Assembly (NCBI GenBank): GCA_009911195.1
Contig: QXWV01000106.1
Location: 1-55,144 of the forward strand
Source of the DNA: Lachnospiraceae bacterium
GTDB taxonomy: Bacteria; Bacillota; Clostridia; Lachnospirales; Lachnospiraceae
Direction of reading: 5' to 3'
Length of the DNA: 55,144 bases
Shown here piece after piece: positions 32,768 through 40,679 of the stretch (position 1 is the stretch's first letter; each line of letters opens with the position of its first letter). Position numbers and translations under genes: made by a program. A model generated the notes under the pieces. That model saw nothing but the letters and a program-made list of their open reading frames with translations, did no database searches and had not been told where the DNA came from.

Positions 32768-34158
32768 TGATGGTCAAAAGGCTTTTGAACGAACCAGTTA
32801 TCTGCACCTTTCCTCAATCCAGATATATGAAAGTGTTTTTCGCCTCTTTAAATTACACAATTTACGAACATGGGGTTGAACTGTATGTTACAGACTCCGT
32901 TTCCAATGCTGTTTACAACATGCTGGTTCACATCAGAAATGCATTAATTGCTGCAAGCGCCGGGTTTGCTCCTGAAAGCGATGCCGCAGAAATTTGCAGC
33001 GCTATTTTGGACGGTAGATATTATAAAAAAGAATGGAGAATCCAATTTTCTAAAGCGCACGGAATTTGTGAAAGTTCTTTGTATGAGATGACTGCCAATG
33101 CACTGCAGGATTATATCGCCCCCGACGATTTGCAGGAATACCTTGTATTTCAGAAATATGAATATGCCTGGGGATGGAAATACCGGTTTGACCCTCTGAT
33201 ACCTTCTTTCCAAAACTTTTTCTATCCTACATTTTCATTGGGATATGATTTTCTATGGAATGATAATCGGTTATCATACAATGGCATTTACATTGGAAAA
33301 ATACATAATTACAGCCTCTACTCAGATGGATGGGATTTAATAGCCAGTACTATAATATTAAAAGATATGCATCGGCCGGATTTATCCGTCAATCGTTTTG
33401 GAATAAGCAATCTCCCGCTGGAGTTGACCTGCATGGAGGCTGTACTTCAAATGCATTTAAAGCATGCCCGGCGGAATGTTCTTCACTTAACCAAAGGCTA
33501 TAATTTTGACGCTACACTTGATGATTTCAGAAAGGTACTTCATGCTTCACCTTCCTTGGCAGACTGCCTGTATATGAATACCTGGGGAGGCACTTTCCGT
33601 TGGCATGAAATCGCCCGCAAACTGCAGCAGGGAAAACCTGTCATATTGAGTATCGTCCATTTGGATACTATGGTTATCCGCCTCAGTATTGCGGTATTAC
33701 TGGAGCATTTTGATGTCCGTTTTGATATCAGGCAGGCACATCATCCTGTTATTTCTGTATTTTTAAAAAATGAAGAAGCAATGATGGATGCCCCTGATTT
33801 GCCGGGAAATTTCCCTCCGGGTATGTTTCTTTATACAATTGACCGTAAAACAAAATATTTATCAGCCGGTACCGGTGAAACCTTCGCCGTATATAATGCA
33901 GAACATCCTTTTTCAAAATGGCTTATTTCAAACAGTAATTTGATAAAAGAAAAATCACCCGATACATTAAAAGCATTCTGTAATTGTATGACTATCGGAA
34001 TTGTGGCCGAAAATCATGACAGAAAGAGAATGGATGAAATAAACGGCCTTCTTCGTATGTTAAAAAATCACAAGGATATACCCGTTCCTGACAAAGTATT
34101 CCTGAAAATCAGTGATTTTCTCAGTCTGGATAAAGCCTCTGATAGTCGCCTCAAATAA
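32767..34158 (+). CDS. Unrecognised partner of the HD/Hsp90-like ATPase
   Basis: The predicted 463-residue protein has no signal peptide or membrane segment. Its ATG shares one base with the upstream TAA (TAATG), so translation is coupled. Residues about 155-212 contain NGIYIGKIHNYS and then KDMHRPDLSVNRFGI. A short strand with NGI followed by RP-x-L-x-V-x-R is seen after the ATPase domain in longer Hsp90-like proteins. I therefore suspect that this gene encodes the middle/C-terminal half of a split chaperone-like machine. The remainder (about 220-463) is unrecognised, with HAxHP and several His/Cys residues. A strong terminator follows at 34195. Confidence 0.7.
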   Translation: MMVKRLLNEPVICTFPQSRYMKVFFASLNYTIYEHGVELYVTDSVSNAVYNMLVHIRNALIAASAGFAPESDAAEICSAILDGRYYKKEWRIQFSKAHGICESSLYEMTANALQDYIAPDDLQEYLVFQKYEYAWGWKYRFDPLIPSFQNFFYPTFSLGYDFLWNDNRLSYNGIYIGKIHNYSLYSDGWDLIASTIILKDMHRPDLSVNRFGISNLPLELTCMEAVLQMHLKHARRNVLHLTKGYNFDATLDDFRKVLHASPSLADCLYMNTWGGTFRWHEIARKLQQGKPVILSIVHLDTMVIRLSIAVLLEHFDVRFDIRQAHHPVISVFLKNEEAMMDAPDLPGNFPPGMFLYTIDRKTKYLSAGTGETFAVYNAEHPFSKWLISNSNLIKEKSPDTLKAFCNCMTIGIVAENHDRKRMDEINGLLRMLKNHKDIPVPDKVFLKISDFLSLDKASDSRLK

Positions 34159-34194
34159 TTCTGAATTTCAACAGTAAAAGTACGCTGATTACAT

Positions 34195-34225
34195 GGATTC
34201 CGGAAGAAGTCCGGAATCCTGTTTT
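34195..34225 (+). terminator. Terminator of the HD/Hsp90-like operon
   Basis: GGATTCCGGA (34195-34204) and TCCGGAATCC (34210-34219) form a perfect 10-bp stem with loop AGAAG, followed by TGTTTT. It closes the two-gene operon. Confidence 0.85.
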
Positions 34226-34352
34226 AGATTCCCGGACTTCATTCCCCATGGTAAAAACCAGCCGCTTTTCCGGCAGCTTGTCGACAAGGCAGATGATGAT
34301 TGAACGGAATAGAGTAATCGGACGGAAAGATTTTTCTGATAATTAGAATATG

Positions 34353-34435
34353 GAACTATTTAAAAAAAAATTTAAATAGTTCTTGACTGCCTCATACATA
34401 TTTCGTATAATCTATTTAAAGATTTGTTGAAATAG
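34353..34435 (+). promoter_or_regulatory. Promoter and two operators of the sdpRI module
   Basis: TTGACT (34383-34388), 17 bases, TATAAT (34406-34411) forms a near-consensus promoter. GAACTATTTAAA (34353-34364) and TTTAAATAGTTC (34371-34382) are a perfect 12-bp inverted repeat touching the -35. A second, looser site CTATTT...AAATAG (34412-34435) follows the -10. Both carry the half-site CTATTTAAA or part of it, so an ArsR-type autorepressor would block the promoter from both sides. Confidence 0.75.
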
Positions 34436-34447
34436 GAGGGCGATATA

Positions 34448-34717
34448 TTGGCAGTAAATGAGATACTTGCAGCGTTGGCAGATGAAAATCGAAGAAAAAT
34501 TTTGCATAAATTAAAGGAGGGAAAAATAAGTTCCGGTGATTTAGCAAATGCTTTGAGCATGACCCCGCAAGCCCTATCATATCACTTATCAAAGTTAAAA
34601 AAGGCAGATTTAATCTATGAAACAAAATTTAAGAACTTTATTTATTATGAATTAAATTTATCTGTACTTGATGAAACTATCATGTGGATTAACGAGTTAC
34701 GAGGAGGCCAGAAATGA
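34448..34717 (+). CDS. sdpR: ArsR-family autorepressor, SdpR-like
   Basis: The predicted 89-residue winged-helix repressor starts at TTG after GGAGGG. It shows ILAALADENRRKILHKLKEG, then SSGDLANALSMTPQALSYHLSKLKKADLI (helix-turn-helix) and FIYYELN. There are no metal-binding Cys clusters, as in SdpR/YvbA-type members. Its last four bases overlap the start of an SdpI-family membrane gene, the same arrangement as the sdpRI operon of Bacillus subtilis, where SdpI confers immunity to a killing peptide and sequesters SdpR. Two operator-like palindromes flank its promoter. No sdpC-like toxin gene is nearby. Confidence 0.85.
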   Translation: MAVNEILAALADENRRKILHKLKEGKISSGDLANALSMTPQALSYHLSKLKKADLIYETKFKNFIYYELNLSVLDETIMWINELRGGQK

Positions 34718-35370
34718 AAACAAAGAAAACAGTATATTATATTTTAATGTATCTTCCTTTCATAATTGTTTTGATTGCATTGCCATATCTTCCCGAAAAA
34801 ATTCCTGCTCATTACGGATTTAACAATCAGGTTGACCGTTGGGGAAACAAATATGAGGCTTTGCTGTTTCCAATAATAAGTCTTTTCATGGGGTATTTTC
34901 TGCTTGGAATGGCAAAATTGGCGGCGAAGCGGGAAGAACATGGGAAAAACAATAAAAATGTTACCATCATTCTAGGTATTTTAATGCTGGTATTGTTTAA
35001 TGCCTTGAATGTCTATTCCCTTTACACAAGCTTTAACAAAGTTGAAAATTTATCATCTGTTTCATTGGATATTGGTCAGCTTGTTTTTGGTATCATTGGC
35101 GTGTTGATGATTGTTACAGGAAATGTTATGCCTAAGCTGCGAATGAACTCTACGATAGGACTAAGGACACATTGGAGCATGAAAAATGAGTTAATATGGA
35201 AAAAGTGCCAACATATAGGAGGAATTTCCTTTATCATTGGGGGAATTATTATAATAGGCATTTGTATAGCTATGAAAGGTACTTCTTGTTTATTGTCTGT
35301 TTTAGGAGTATGGGCAATTCTGATAGTTATTGATGTTTTCTTAACATATATAGTTGCTAAAAGGAACTGA
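34714..35370 (+). CDS. sdpI: SdpI/YhfL-family membrane protein (DUF1648)
   Basis: This predicted 218-residue integral membrane protein has about six hydrophobic helices. The N-terminus has the DUF1648 signature ALPYLPEKIPAHYGFNNQVDRWG (about 22-44), with the middle NVMPKLRMNSTIGLRTHWSM typical of SdpI. Overlap with the sdpR stop (ATGA) implies coupling. In the known system SdpI protects against the SdpC peptide and binds the repressor at the membrane; here the toxin is absent, so the ligand may be another peptide or a membrane stress. Low GC compared with flanking core genes suggests acquired DNA. Confidence 0.88.
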   Translation: MKTKKTVYYILMYLPFIIVLIALPYLPEKIPAHYGFNNQVDRWGNKYEALLFPIISLFMGYFLLGMAKLAAKREEHGKNNKNVTIILGILMLVLFNALNVYSLYTSFNKVENLSSVSLDIGQLVFGIIGVLMIVTGNVMPKLRMNSTIGLRTHWSMKNELIWKKCQHIGGISFIIGGIIIIGICIAMKGTSCLLSVLGVWAILIVIDVFLTYIVAKRN

Positions 35371-35593
35371 ATATAATATAAGTTTCGGCTTTTCAGTAAA
35401 TCTATGCGCTCTATTTTATTGTAAAGAAATAGATTTATGAGCAAAGACAGCAAGACAGGCAACAAAGTAAGGTTAAGCGGAGAAAGGAAGAATTGTAAAA
35501 TAATGCGCAACTGTTATTTGCTTTTTAGCACTTAGTAAATTCTTTATTCTTATTACCATATACCTTATAATGGGAATAAGGAGGGTGATTTTT

Positions 35594-36073
35594 ATGAATA
35601 TGAATATTATATCGAAATACTTACAGTTTCTGCGTAAAAGCAACAACTACACACAAGATGATTTAGCAAAAGAATTAGGTATATCAAGGCAGGCGGTATC
35701 AAAATGGGAAACTGCAACAACTATTCCTGATTTAGAAGTTTTATTGAAAATTTCTAAATTATATGACATCACGATAAATGACATATTAGAACCAAAGATA
35801 CAGCCACAGAAGATAACGGATTTTGAGCAGATTTCAACAATCTCTGAAAAGGAGCTAAAAGAAGTGTTAGGACAGTTTGACACTAATTCGCTTGTAACAG
35901 CTTTAATGGGGGCGTCACCCGAAACAAATTGTTTTTGTGAAAGATTATTTTCCGACATAGATTTTGAAATGACAAGAAAAAATATAGGCAGAATTAGAAT
36001 AGAAACTGTTGAAGATATACAGAACCAAATAGTTGCTATGATAAATTTGCATTATTGCTCTTTGTCATGTTGA
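35594..36073 (+). CDS. XRE regulator with FliG-C-like C-terminal region
   Basis: The predicted 159-residue protein has residues about 5-60 as a Cro/C1 helix-turn-helix (YLQFLRKSNNYTQDDLAKEL then GISRQAVSKWETATTIPDLEVLLKIS). The C-terminal part, LVTALMGASPETNCFCERLFSDIDF...IGRIRIETVEDIQNQIVAMIN (about 100-155), resembles in pattern the C-terminal domain of the flagellar switch protein FliG. This is a resemblance only. The ATG at 35594 follows AGGAGGG. An in-frame upstream start at 35570 lacks a site. The gene lies in AT-rich acquired-looking DNA. Its stop abuts the end of a convergent pseudogene at 36074. Confidence 0.75.
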   Translation: MNMNIISKYLQFLRKSNNYTQDDLAKELGISRQAVSKWETATTIPDLEVLLKISKLYDITINDILEPKIQPQKITDFEQISTISEKELKEVLGQFDTNSLVTALMGASPETNCFCERLFSDIDFEMTRKNIGRIRIETVEDIQNQIVAMINLHYCSLSC

Positions 36074-36487
36074 TTACTTTATCACATACTTAGTACCCCT
36101 TCCTCTGCCTTCCATTTTCACAACACCTTTTTTACCCATCTCTTTTAGTAATTGTGTTGTCTTTGATTTGCCAAACGGGGCGTAAGGGGCAATTTCGCTA
36201 ATTGATTTATGCATTGTTTTGCTTAAAATTTTATATATTTTTCTTTCGTCTTCCGTTAAATTCGGGTTTTTCTCAAAAACTGGAAGTACAATCTTAATTG
36301 TATTTTCCGACACTTCAAAATCCGGCGGCTTCAATCCTTCTTCATAGAGCTGCTTTATCCGTATAATTCCTGTACCGAATATTTCGACAAACCCCAGCCC
36401 GTAAAATACATTTGCAGGATTTCTATTTCTTAAGACTGAAAGTTTCCCCGATAAATGCTCATCTTCTGTTATTCTGTTGTTCTTGTT
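36074..36487 (-). pseudogene. C-terminal remnant of an AlbA_2/AAA_4 (RecG-like) ATP-binding regulator
   Basis: The minus-strand frame is open from an in-frame TGA (36488-36490) to the stop at 36074, about 137 codons. It reads LSGKLSVLRNRNPANVFYGL, GFVEIFGTGIIRI, then a winged-helix end with PYAPFGKSKTTQLLKEMGKK. The phrase SVLRNRNxANVFYxLGxxExFGTGIxRI is diagnostic of the AAA_4 family of putative transcriptional regulators. The whole N-terminal AlbA_2 (Schlafen-like) half is missing, so this is a truncated gene. An internal ATG at 36334 could still express the last 86 residues. Confidence 0.78.
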
Positions 36488-36542
36488 TCACGCATCACTG
36501 CTCTCCCTTTCCAATTTTACTGCTTATATTATACACAGAAAT

Positions 36543-36586
36543 ACTCAGAAAACCAATCGTATTTTTTTACGATTGGTTTTCTGAGT
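36543..36586. repeat. Perfect 19-bp palindrome
   Basis: ACTCAGAAAACCAATCGTA (36543-36561) and its exact reverse complement (36568-36586) are separated by TTTTTT. It lies between the AAA_4 remnant and the dehydrogenase gene. It is stronger than needed for a terminator and could be the end of a mobile element or a bidirectional terminator. 36488-36542 and 36587-36682 hold no gene. Confidence 0.7.
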
Positions 36587-36682
36587 GTTTTGAATCATCA
36601 AGCTTTCATTTCCTGTCACATCAAGGCTCTTTCAGAAATGGTGTAGTACGGACAGGCATCACGCTTACAAAAATTACATAAT

Positions 36683-37714
36683 TTATGGATGCACCACTAC
36701 TTTAATGGACTCGCTGCTCATCTGCATGTGGATAGCATCTTCCAGATGCTCCATATCATATACATGGGTAATCAGCTTCTTGATTTCCAGCCGGCCGCCA
36801 TTGATAAGGTTTACCGCCCTCTGGTGAGTATCCGGGTTAATCATGGAGCCAATAATTTTAAGTTCTTTCTTATAAACATCGAACAGGGGAAGGGGAACGG
36901 TAGCATCCACCCCGGGAACGCTGAACAGTAAAATGGTTGCTCCAAGTCCCGCTGCCTTAAATGCCTGCTCTACGGCAAAGCCTTTCCCTACACACTCAAT
37001 AATCACATCCGCCCCTTCATGGCCGCAGATTTCTTTTATCCTGGCAGGAACATCCTCGTGAATGGGGTCGATAGCCGCATCAGCCCCCACTTCCATGCCG
37101 ATTTTCCGGCGCATTTCAATGGGTTCGCTTAATATAACAGTGGATGCCCCGCTAATTTTTGCCATCTGAACCATCAGCAGGCCGATGGTTCCTCCGCCGA
37201 TTACGAGCACATCCTGCCCCGGTTTAATCGCTGCCTGGTCGATACCGTGGAGCACACAGGCCAAAGGCTCCGCCATCGCCGCCACATCAAAATCAATCTC
37301 TTCCTTTACTTTAAAGCACTGGGTATCCGGGCAGACCGCATATTCCGCAAAGCCCCCGTTCGCATTAACCCCCAGGGCATATAGGTTTTCACAGTTCTGC
37401 TTTTTGCCCATCCTACAGGGTCTACAGTGATTGCAATAGATATTGGGGTCCATGGCCACATGGTCGCCGGGTTTCACCTTTGTCACTTCTGCCCCTACCT
37501 TTTCCACCACACCGGAAAATTCATGCCCCAAAACAACAGGGGTAACCACATCTGCCGAACCGGCCTCCCCGTGATAAATATGTACATCCGTGCCACAAAT
37601 TCCACACGCCTTATTCCTCACTAAAACCTCATGCCTCCCTAACGGGCCAAATTCCATATCCCTTACTTCAAATTTCGGCGTTTCATCCGCACCAAGGAAA
37701 AATGTACCTTTCAT
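36683..37714 (-). CDS. Zinc-dependent medium-chain dehydrogenase (sorbitol/threonine dehydrogenase-like)
   Basis: The predicted 343-residue enzyme is an NAD(P)-linked polyol or alcohol dehydrogenase. It has the catalytic zinc region KACGICGTDVHIYHGEAG, then LGHEFSGVVEKVG, the structural-zinc cysteines CNHCRPCRMGKKQNCENL, and the Rossmann motif VLVIGGGTIGLLMVQMAKISG. The start at 37714 follows GGAGGAC; upstream codons are unsupported. It is divergent from a ROK regulator (38040) with a long palindrome between. A paralogue with its own ROK regulator lies at 45155-46186. The substrate is probably a sugar alcohol, by context only. Confidence 0.92.
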   Translation of the reverse strand: MKGTFFLGADETPKFEVRDMEFGPLGRHEVLVRNKACGICGTDVHIYHGEAGSADVVTPVVLGHEFSGVVEKVGAEVTKVKPGDHVAMDPNIYCNHCRPCRMGKKQNCENLYALGVNANGGFAEYAVCPDTQCFKVKEEIDFDVAAMAEPLACVLHGIDQAAIKPGQDVLVIGGGTIGLLMVQMAKISGASTVILSEPIEMRRKIGMEVGADAAIDPIHEDVPARIKEICGHEGADVIIECVGKGFAVEQAFKAAGLGATILLFSVPGVDATVPLPLFDVYKKELKIIGSMINPDTHQRAVNLINGGRLEIKKLITHVYDMEHLEDAIHMQMSSESIKVVVHP

Positions 37715-37759
37715 CTTCGTCCTCCATTCCCAATCCGCTATTCTAAACTCCATGCTCTC

Positions 37760-37798
37760 AAATATACTTTTATAAAGTAGTTTTATAAAAGTATATTT
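37760..37798. promoter_or_regulatory. Long palindromic operator, dehydrogenase/ROK intergenic region
   Basis: AAATATACTTTTATAAA (37760-37776) is repeated inverted at 37782-37798 with 5 bases between. The core ACTTTTATAAA...TTTATAAAAGT recurs, with one change, before the paralogous dehydrogenase at 46214-46239. It is the likely ROK-repressor operator. Confidence 0.7.
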
Positions 37799-37913
37799 TA
37801 TATGCTACCATACCATTTAAGTTACGTCAACCTGTTTTATAAAGATAACGAGGGATTTGATTTTCCTCTGAAAATAACCATTTGACTTTTCCCCCGCCAT
37901 TTCATATGATTAA

Positions 37914-37978
37914 TAGGTGATTGCGAAACCGATAAACTTGCTGAATATTCCCATATCTTAGAGTTTCGCAATTACCTA
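37914..37978. promoter_or_regulatory. 16-bp spaced inverted repeat upstream of ROK gene
   Basis: TAGGTGATTGCGAAAC (37914-37929) pairs with GTTTCGCAATTACCTA (37963-37978) with one mismatch across a 33-base loop, 62 bases before the ROK start. It may be a second operator or an RNA hairpin in the leader. Confidence 0.45.
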
Positions 37979-38039
37979 CATATAATTAAAGAATCCATTA
38001 CTATGAATAGCAAAATATAAAAGAAAGCAGGGTTTACGC

Positions 38040-39188
38040 ATGTATCCTTCCGCCGTTTCCGGCAGCATAACATCCACTGCCGATTTAAGAAAGCATAACT
38101 GCTTTCAAGTATACCATCACATTTACCACCAGAAGCAGATTACCCAAGCTGCCCTCATGCAGGACTTAAAAATGAGCGCGCCTACCATATCCCAATATTT
38201 AAATGAACTGCTGGCATCGGGATTAATAGAGAAATCCGGCTTTGCTTCTTCCAGCGGCGGAAGAAAGCCGAGTTTGTTTCAGATTATCCCTGATGCACGC
38301 ATGTCCGCCGGACTGGAAATTGTCTCTTCCAGGGTTCTTTTGATTATTACTAATCTTTATGGGGAAGTCATCTTCAAAAAGCAGCTTGCTATAGAATTCT
38401 CCAATGGCCCCTCTTATTTTGATGCTGTCTGCCAATGGACGAATCAGTGCATCCGCCAAACAATTCCTTATGACGGCCGGATGCTCGGCATCGGCATTGC
38501 CGTCCAGGGGCTTCCTACTGCTGAGGGGCTTACCGGTGAAATAAGCCATCTGCCCAATACAATGTTCCGGCTGGAACAGTTCTCCTCCCGCCTGCATTAT
38601 CCATGCAACTGGATTCATGATGTGGAGCTGGCAGCGAAAGCCGAAATATGGCATAACCCACAAATCGAAAATGCCTTTTTCCTATCCTTGAACCGGGAAC
38701 TGGGAAGCGCCCTGATTATTAACCATTCCGTCCATACTGGTTCTGGAAATTTCAGCAGCATTATAGAGCATATGTGCCTTTATCCGGGCGGACGCACATG
38801 CTACTGCGGCAAATCCGGCTGCGTAGATGCCTATTGTTCTTCCCTTGCCCTTTCCCAAATTTCCGGGAAGCCTCTGGATACTTTTTTTTCCCGGCTGCGG
38901 CTGGGCAACGAATGTGAAAAAAATATATGGGAAAAATATTTGCGCGATTTGGCAATGACCATAGATAATATACGTATGGTTATACGAAATAATATACTGC
39001 TAGGCGGCGAAGTGGAAGCCTATATGACAGGGGAAGACATCCGGCAGTTGGCCACATATGTGGAAGAAATGACTATTATTAAGGCCAATGACCTGACAAT
39101 CAGCCGTGGCTTTTATGGAAAAAATGCGGCCGCCATCGGTGGAAGCCTATACTATATCGAGCAATTCCTGGCCCATCTTCCTCTCTAA
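38040..39188 (+). CDS. ROK-family transcriptional regulator
   Basis: The predicted 382-residue protein has an N-terminal winged helix (about 17-70: QITQAALMQDLKMSAPTISQYLNELLASGLI) and a ROK sugar-kinase-like domain with GLEIVSSRVLLIITNLYG, GIGIAVQGLP and the zinc-site CYCGKSGCVDAYCSS. The kinase catalytic motif (normally NDANxAA) reads HDVELAAKA, and the phosphate site is poor, so it is probably a non-catalytic sugar-sensing repressor. It is divergent from the dehydrogenase at 36683, which it likely controls. A strong terminator follows. Confidence 0.9.
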   Translation: MYPSAVSGSITSTADLRKHNCFQVYHHIYHQKQITQAALMQDLKMSAPTISQYLNELLASGLIEKSGFASSSGGRKPSLFQIIPDARMSAGLEIVSSRVLLIITNLYGEVIFKKQLAIEFSNGPSYFDAVCQWTNQCIRQTIPYDGRMLGIGIAVQGLPTAEGLTGEISHLPNTMFRLEQFSSRLHYPCNWIHDVELAAKAEIWHNPQIENAFFLSLNRELGSALIINHSVHTGSGNFSSIIEHMCLYPGGRTCYCGKSGCVDAYCSSLALSQISGKPLDTFFSRLRLGNECEKNIWEKYLRDLAMTIDNIRMVIRNNILLGGEVEAYMTGEDIRQLATYVEEMTIIKANDLTISRGFYGKNAAAIGGSLYYIEQFLAHLPL

Positions 39189-39235
39189 TGTAAAAAACCG
39201 TAAACCCAGGCAGCTTGTTTCAAGCCATTTGAAAA

Positions 39236-39291
39236 GGGCTGCTGCAAAATAGCAAATAATTGCTATGCTTTGCAGCAGCCCCTTATATTTT
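39236..39291. terminator. Strong terminator between ROK gene and argJ
   Basis: GGGCTGCTGCAAA (39236-39248) and TTTGCAGCAGCCC (39269-39281) form a perfect 13-bp stem, with ATAGCA/TGCTAT inside, followed by a T-rich run. It serves the ROK gene and possibly argJ. Confidence 0.85.
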
Positions 39292-39363
39292 TATCCGATG
39301 CTCATCTATCCAGTACAACGGATACTCATTAACTGACACCTTGGCTTGTCCGTTCTGTTCCCG

Positions 39364-40587
39364 TCAGCTACGGTAATCAGCATTAATTTTCACATAATCA
39401 TAAGTCAGGTCACAGCCCCACGCGCATGCTTCGTATTCCCCCATCTTCATATCCACCAGCACCCGCACTTCCGGCTCGGAAAGTATTTTCGTAGCTTCCT
39501 CTTCGCTATAGTCTACAGCAGCCCCATCCTTGTAAATAAGCATCCTTCCGTTTTCCCCTTCAAAATACAGTTCTAATTTCTCCGGGTCGAACTGCACACC
39601 GGAATACCCTAGTGCGCACAGAATCCTTCCCCAGTTGGCATCATGGCCGAAAATAGCGGCCTTCGTCAGACTGGAACAAATCACGGATTTGCTCAAAGCC
39701 TTTGCGTCTGCCTTGGACCTGGCATGGATTACTTTTGTCTCAAAAAGGGCCGTGGCCCCTTCCCCATCCCCTGCCATTTTCTTAGCTAGCGTTTCATCTA
39801 TAATGTGGAGCGCTTCCAGGAACTTGTAATAATTATCGTCCTTACTTACTATTTCCTCATTCCCAGCCATTCCATTGGCCAATACAAGCAACGTATCATT
39901 GGTAGAAGTATCCCCATCCACCGATATCATATTAAAAGTATCCTGCACATCGGTGCTCAGCGCCTCCTGTAAAAGTTCCCTGGAAATCGCAATATCCGTT
40001 GTTATAAATCCAAGCATAGTTCCCATATTGGGATGTATCATGCCGGACCCTTTACACATCCCCCCTATTGTAACCGCCTTCCCGTCTATTTCAAACCGGA
40101 CAGCCGCTTCTTTAGATACTGTATCGGTAGTCATAATCGCTTCTGCTGCCATAGTGCCCGCTTCTAATTCTGATGACTTTAAAGCCGCCAGTTTTTCTAT
40201 CCCGGCCGTTATCTTCTCCACCGGCATCTGCATTCCAATTACCCCTGTGGAAGCCACCAATACGGAATCTGCCGGTATCTGCAATTCCCTTGCCGCACAC
40301 TCCACCGTCTTCTTACAACACTCATAGCCCAATACTCCCGTACATGCATTGGCTATCCCTGAATTAATCACCACTGCCTGTACAAAAGGGGAATGGTCTA
40401 TCACATTTTTATCCCAAAGCACCGGCGCTGCTTTTACAACATTCGTTGTAAAAACCCCCGCCTGCCTGCAAGGTACCTGGCTGTAAATCATCGCCATATC
40501 TTTTCTGTCTTTATATTTCACGCCGGTTTCTGCCCCGGCCGCCTCAAAACCCTGCGCGGCAGTCACACCGCCTTTTATCATGTCCAT
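39364..40587 (-). CDS. argJ: Bifunctional ornithine acetyltransferase/N-acetylglutamate synthase
   Basis: This predicted 407-residue enzyme recycles the acetyl group from N-acetylornithine to glutamate. It cleaves itself at a conserved Thr; the site VASTGVIGMQMPVE is visible near residues 115-128. Other features are VVINSGIANACTG, GSGMIHPNMGTMLGFITTD, ISVDGDTSTNDT and FGHDANWGRILCALGYSG, with Asn/Tyr-rich end YVKINADYRS. AAGGAGG precedes the ATG. It is downstream of a GNAT gene and argC on the same strand. In many Clostridia argB and argD follow directly; here about 9 kb of other DNA separates them. Confidence 0.96.
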   Translation of the reverse strand: MDMIKGGVTAAQGFEAAGAETGVKYKDRKDMAMIYSQVPCRQAGVFTTNVVKAAPVLWDKNVIDHSPFVQAVVINSGIANACTGVLGYECCKKTVECAARELQIPADSVLVASTGVIGMQMPVEKITAGIEKLAALKSSELEAGTMAAEAIMTTDTVSKEAAVRFEIDGKAVTIGGMCKGSGMIHPNMGTMLGFITTDIAISRELLQEALSTDVQDTFNMISVDGDTSTNDTLLVLANGMAGNEEIVSKDDNYYKFLEALHIIDETLAKKMAGDGEGATALFETKVIHARSKADAKALSKSVICSSLTKAAIFGHDANWGRILCALGYSGVQFDPEKLELYFEGENGRMLIYKDGAAVDYSEEEATKILSEPEVRVLVDMKMGEYEACAWGCDLTYDYVKINADYRS

Positions 40588-40679
40588 TGGTGCATTACCT
40601 CCTTAATTTAAATATACATTCTTAAAGCTTTTCCTATATCTGCCCTTATATCCTTACCGTTCGCTATGCTGCCCCACAT

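Noticed and set aside
30728-34158. Frameshift splitting one long Hsp90-like gene
   Set aside because: The TAATG overlap is a normal coupled start. ORF2 has its own ATG and no missing bases are evident. It remains possible that the proteins derive from one ancestor.
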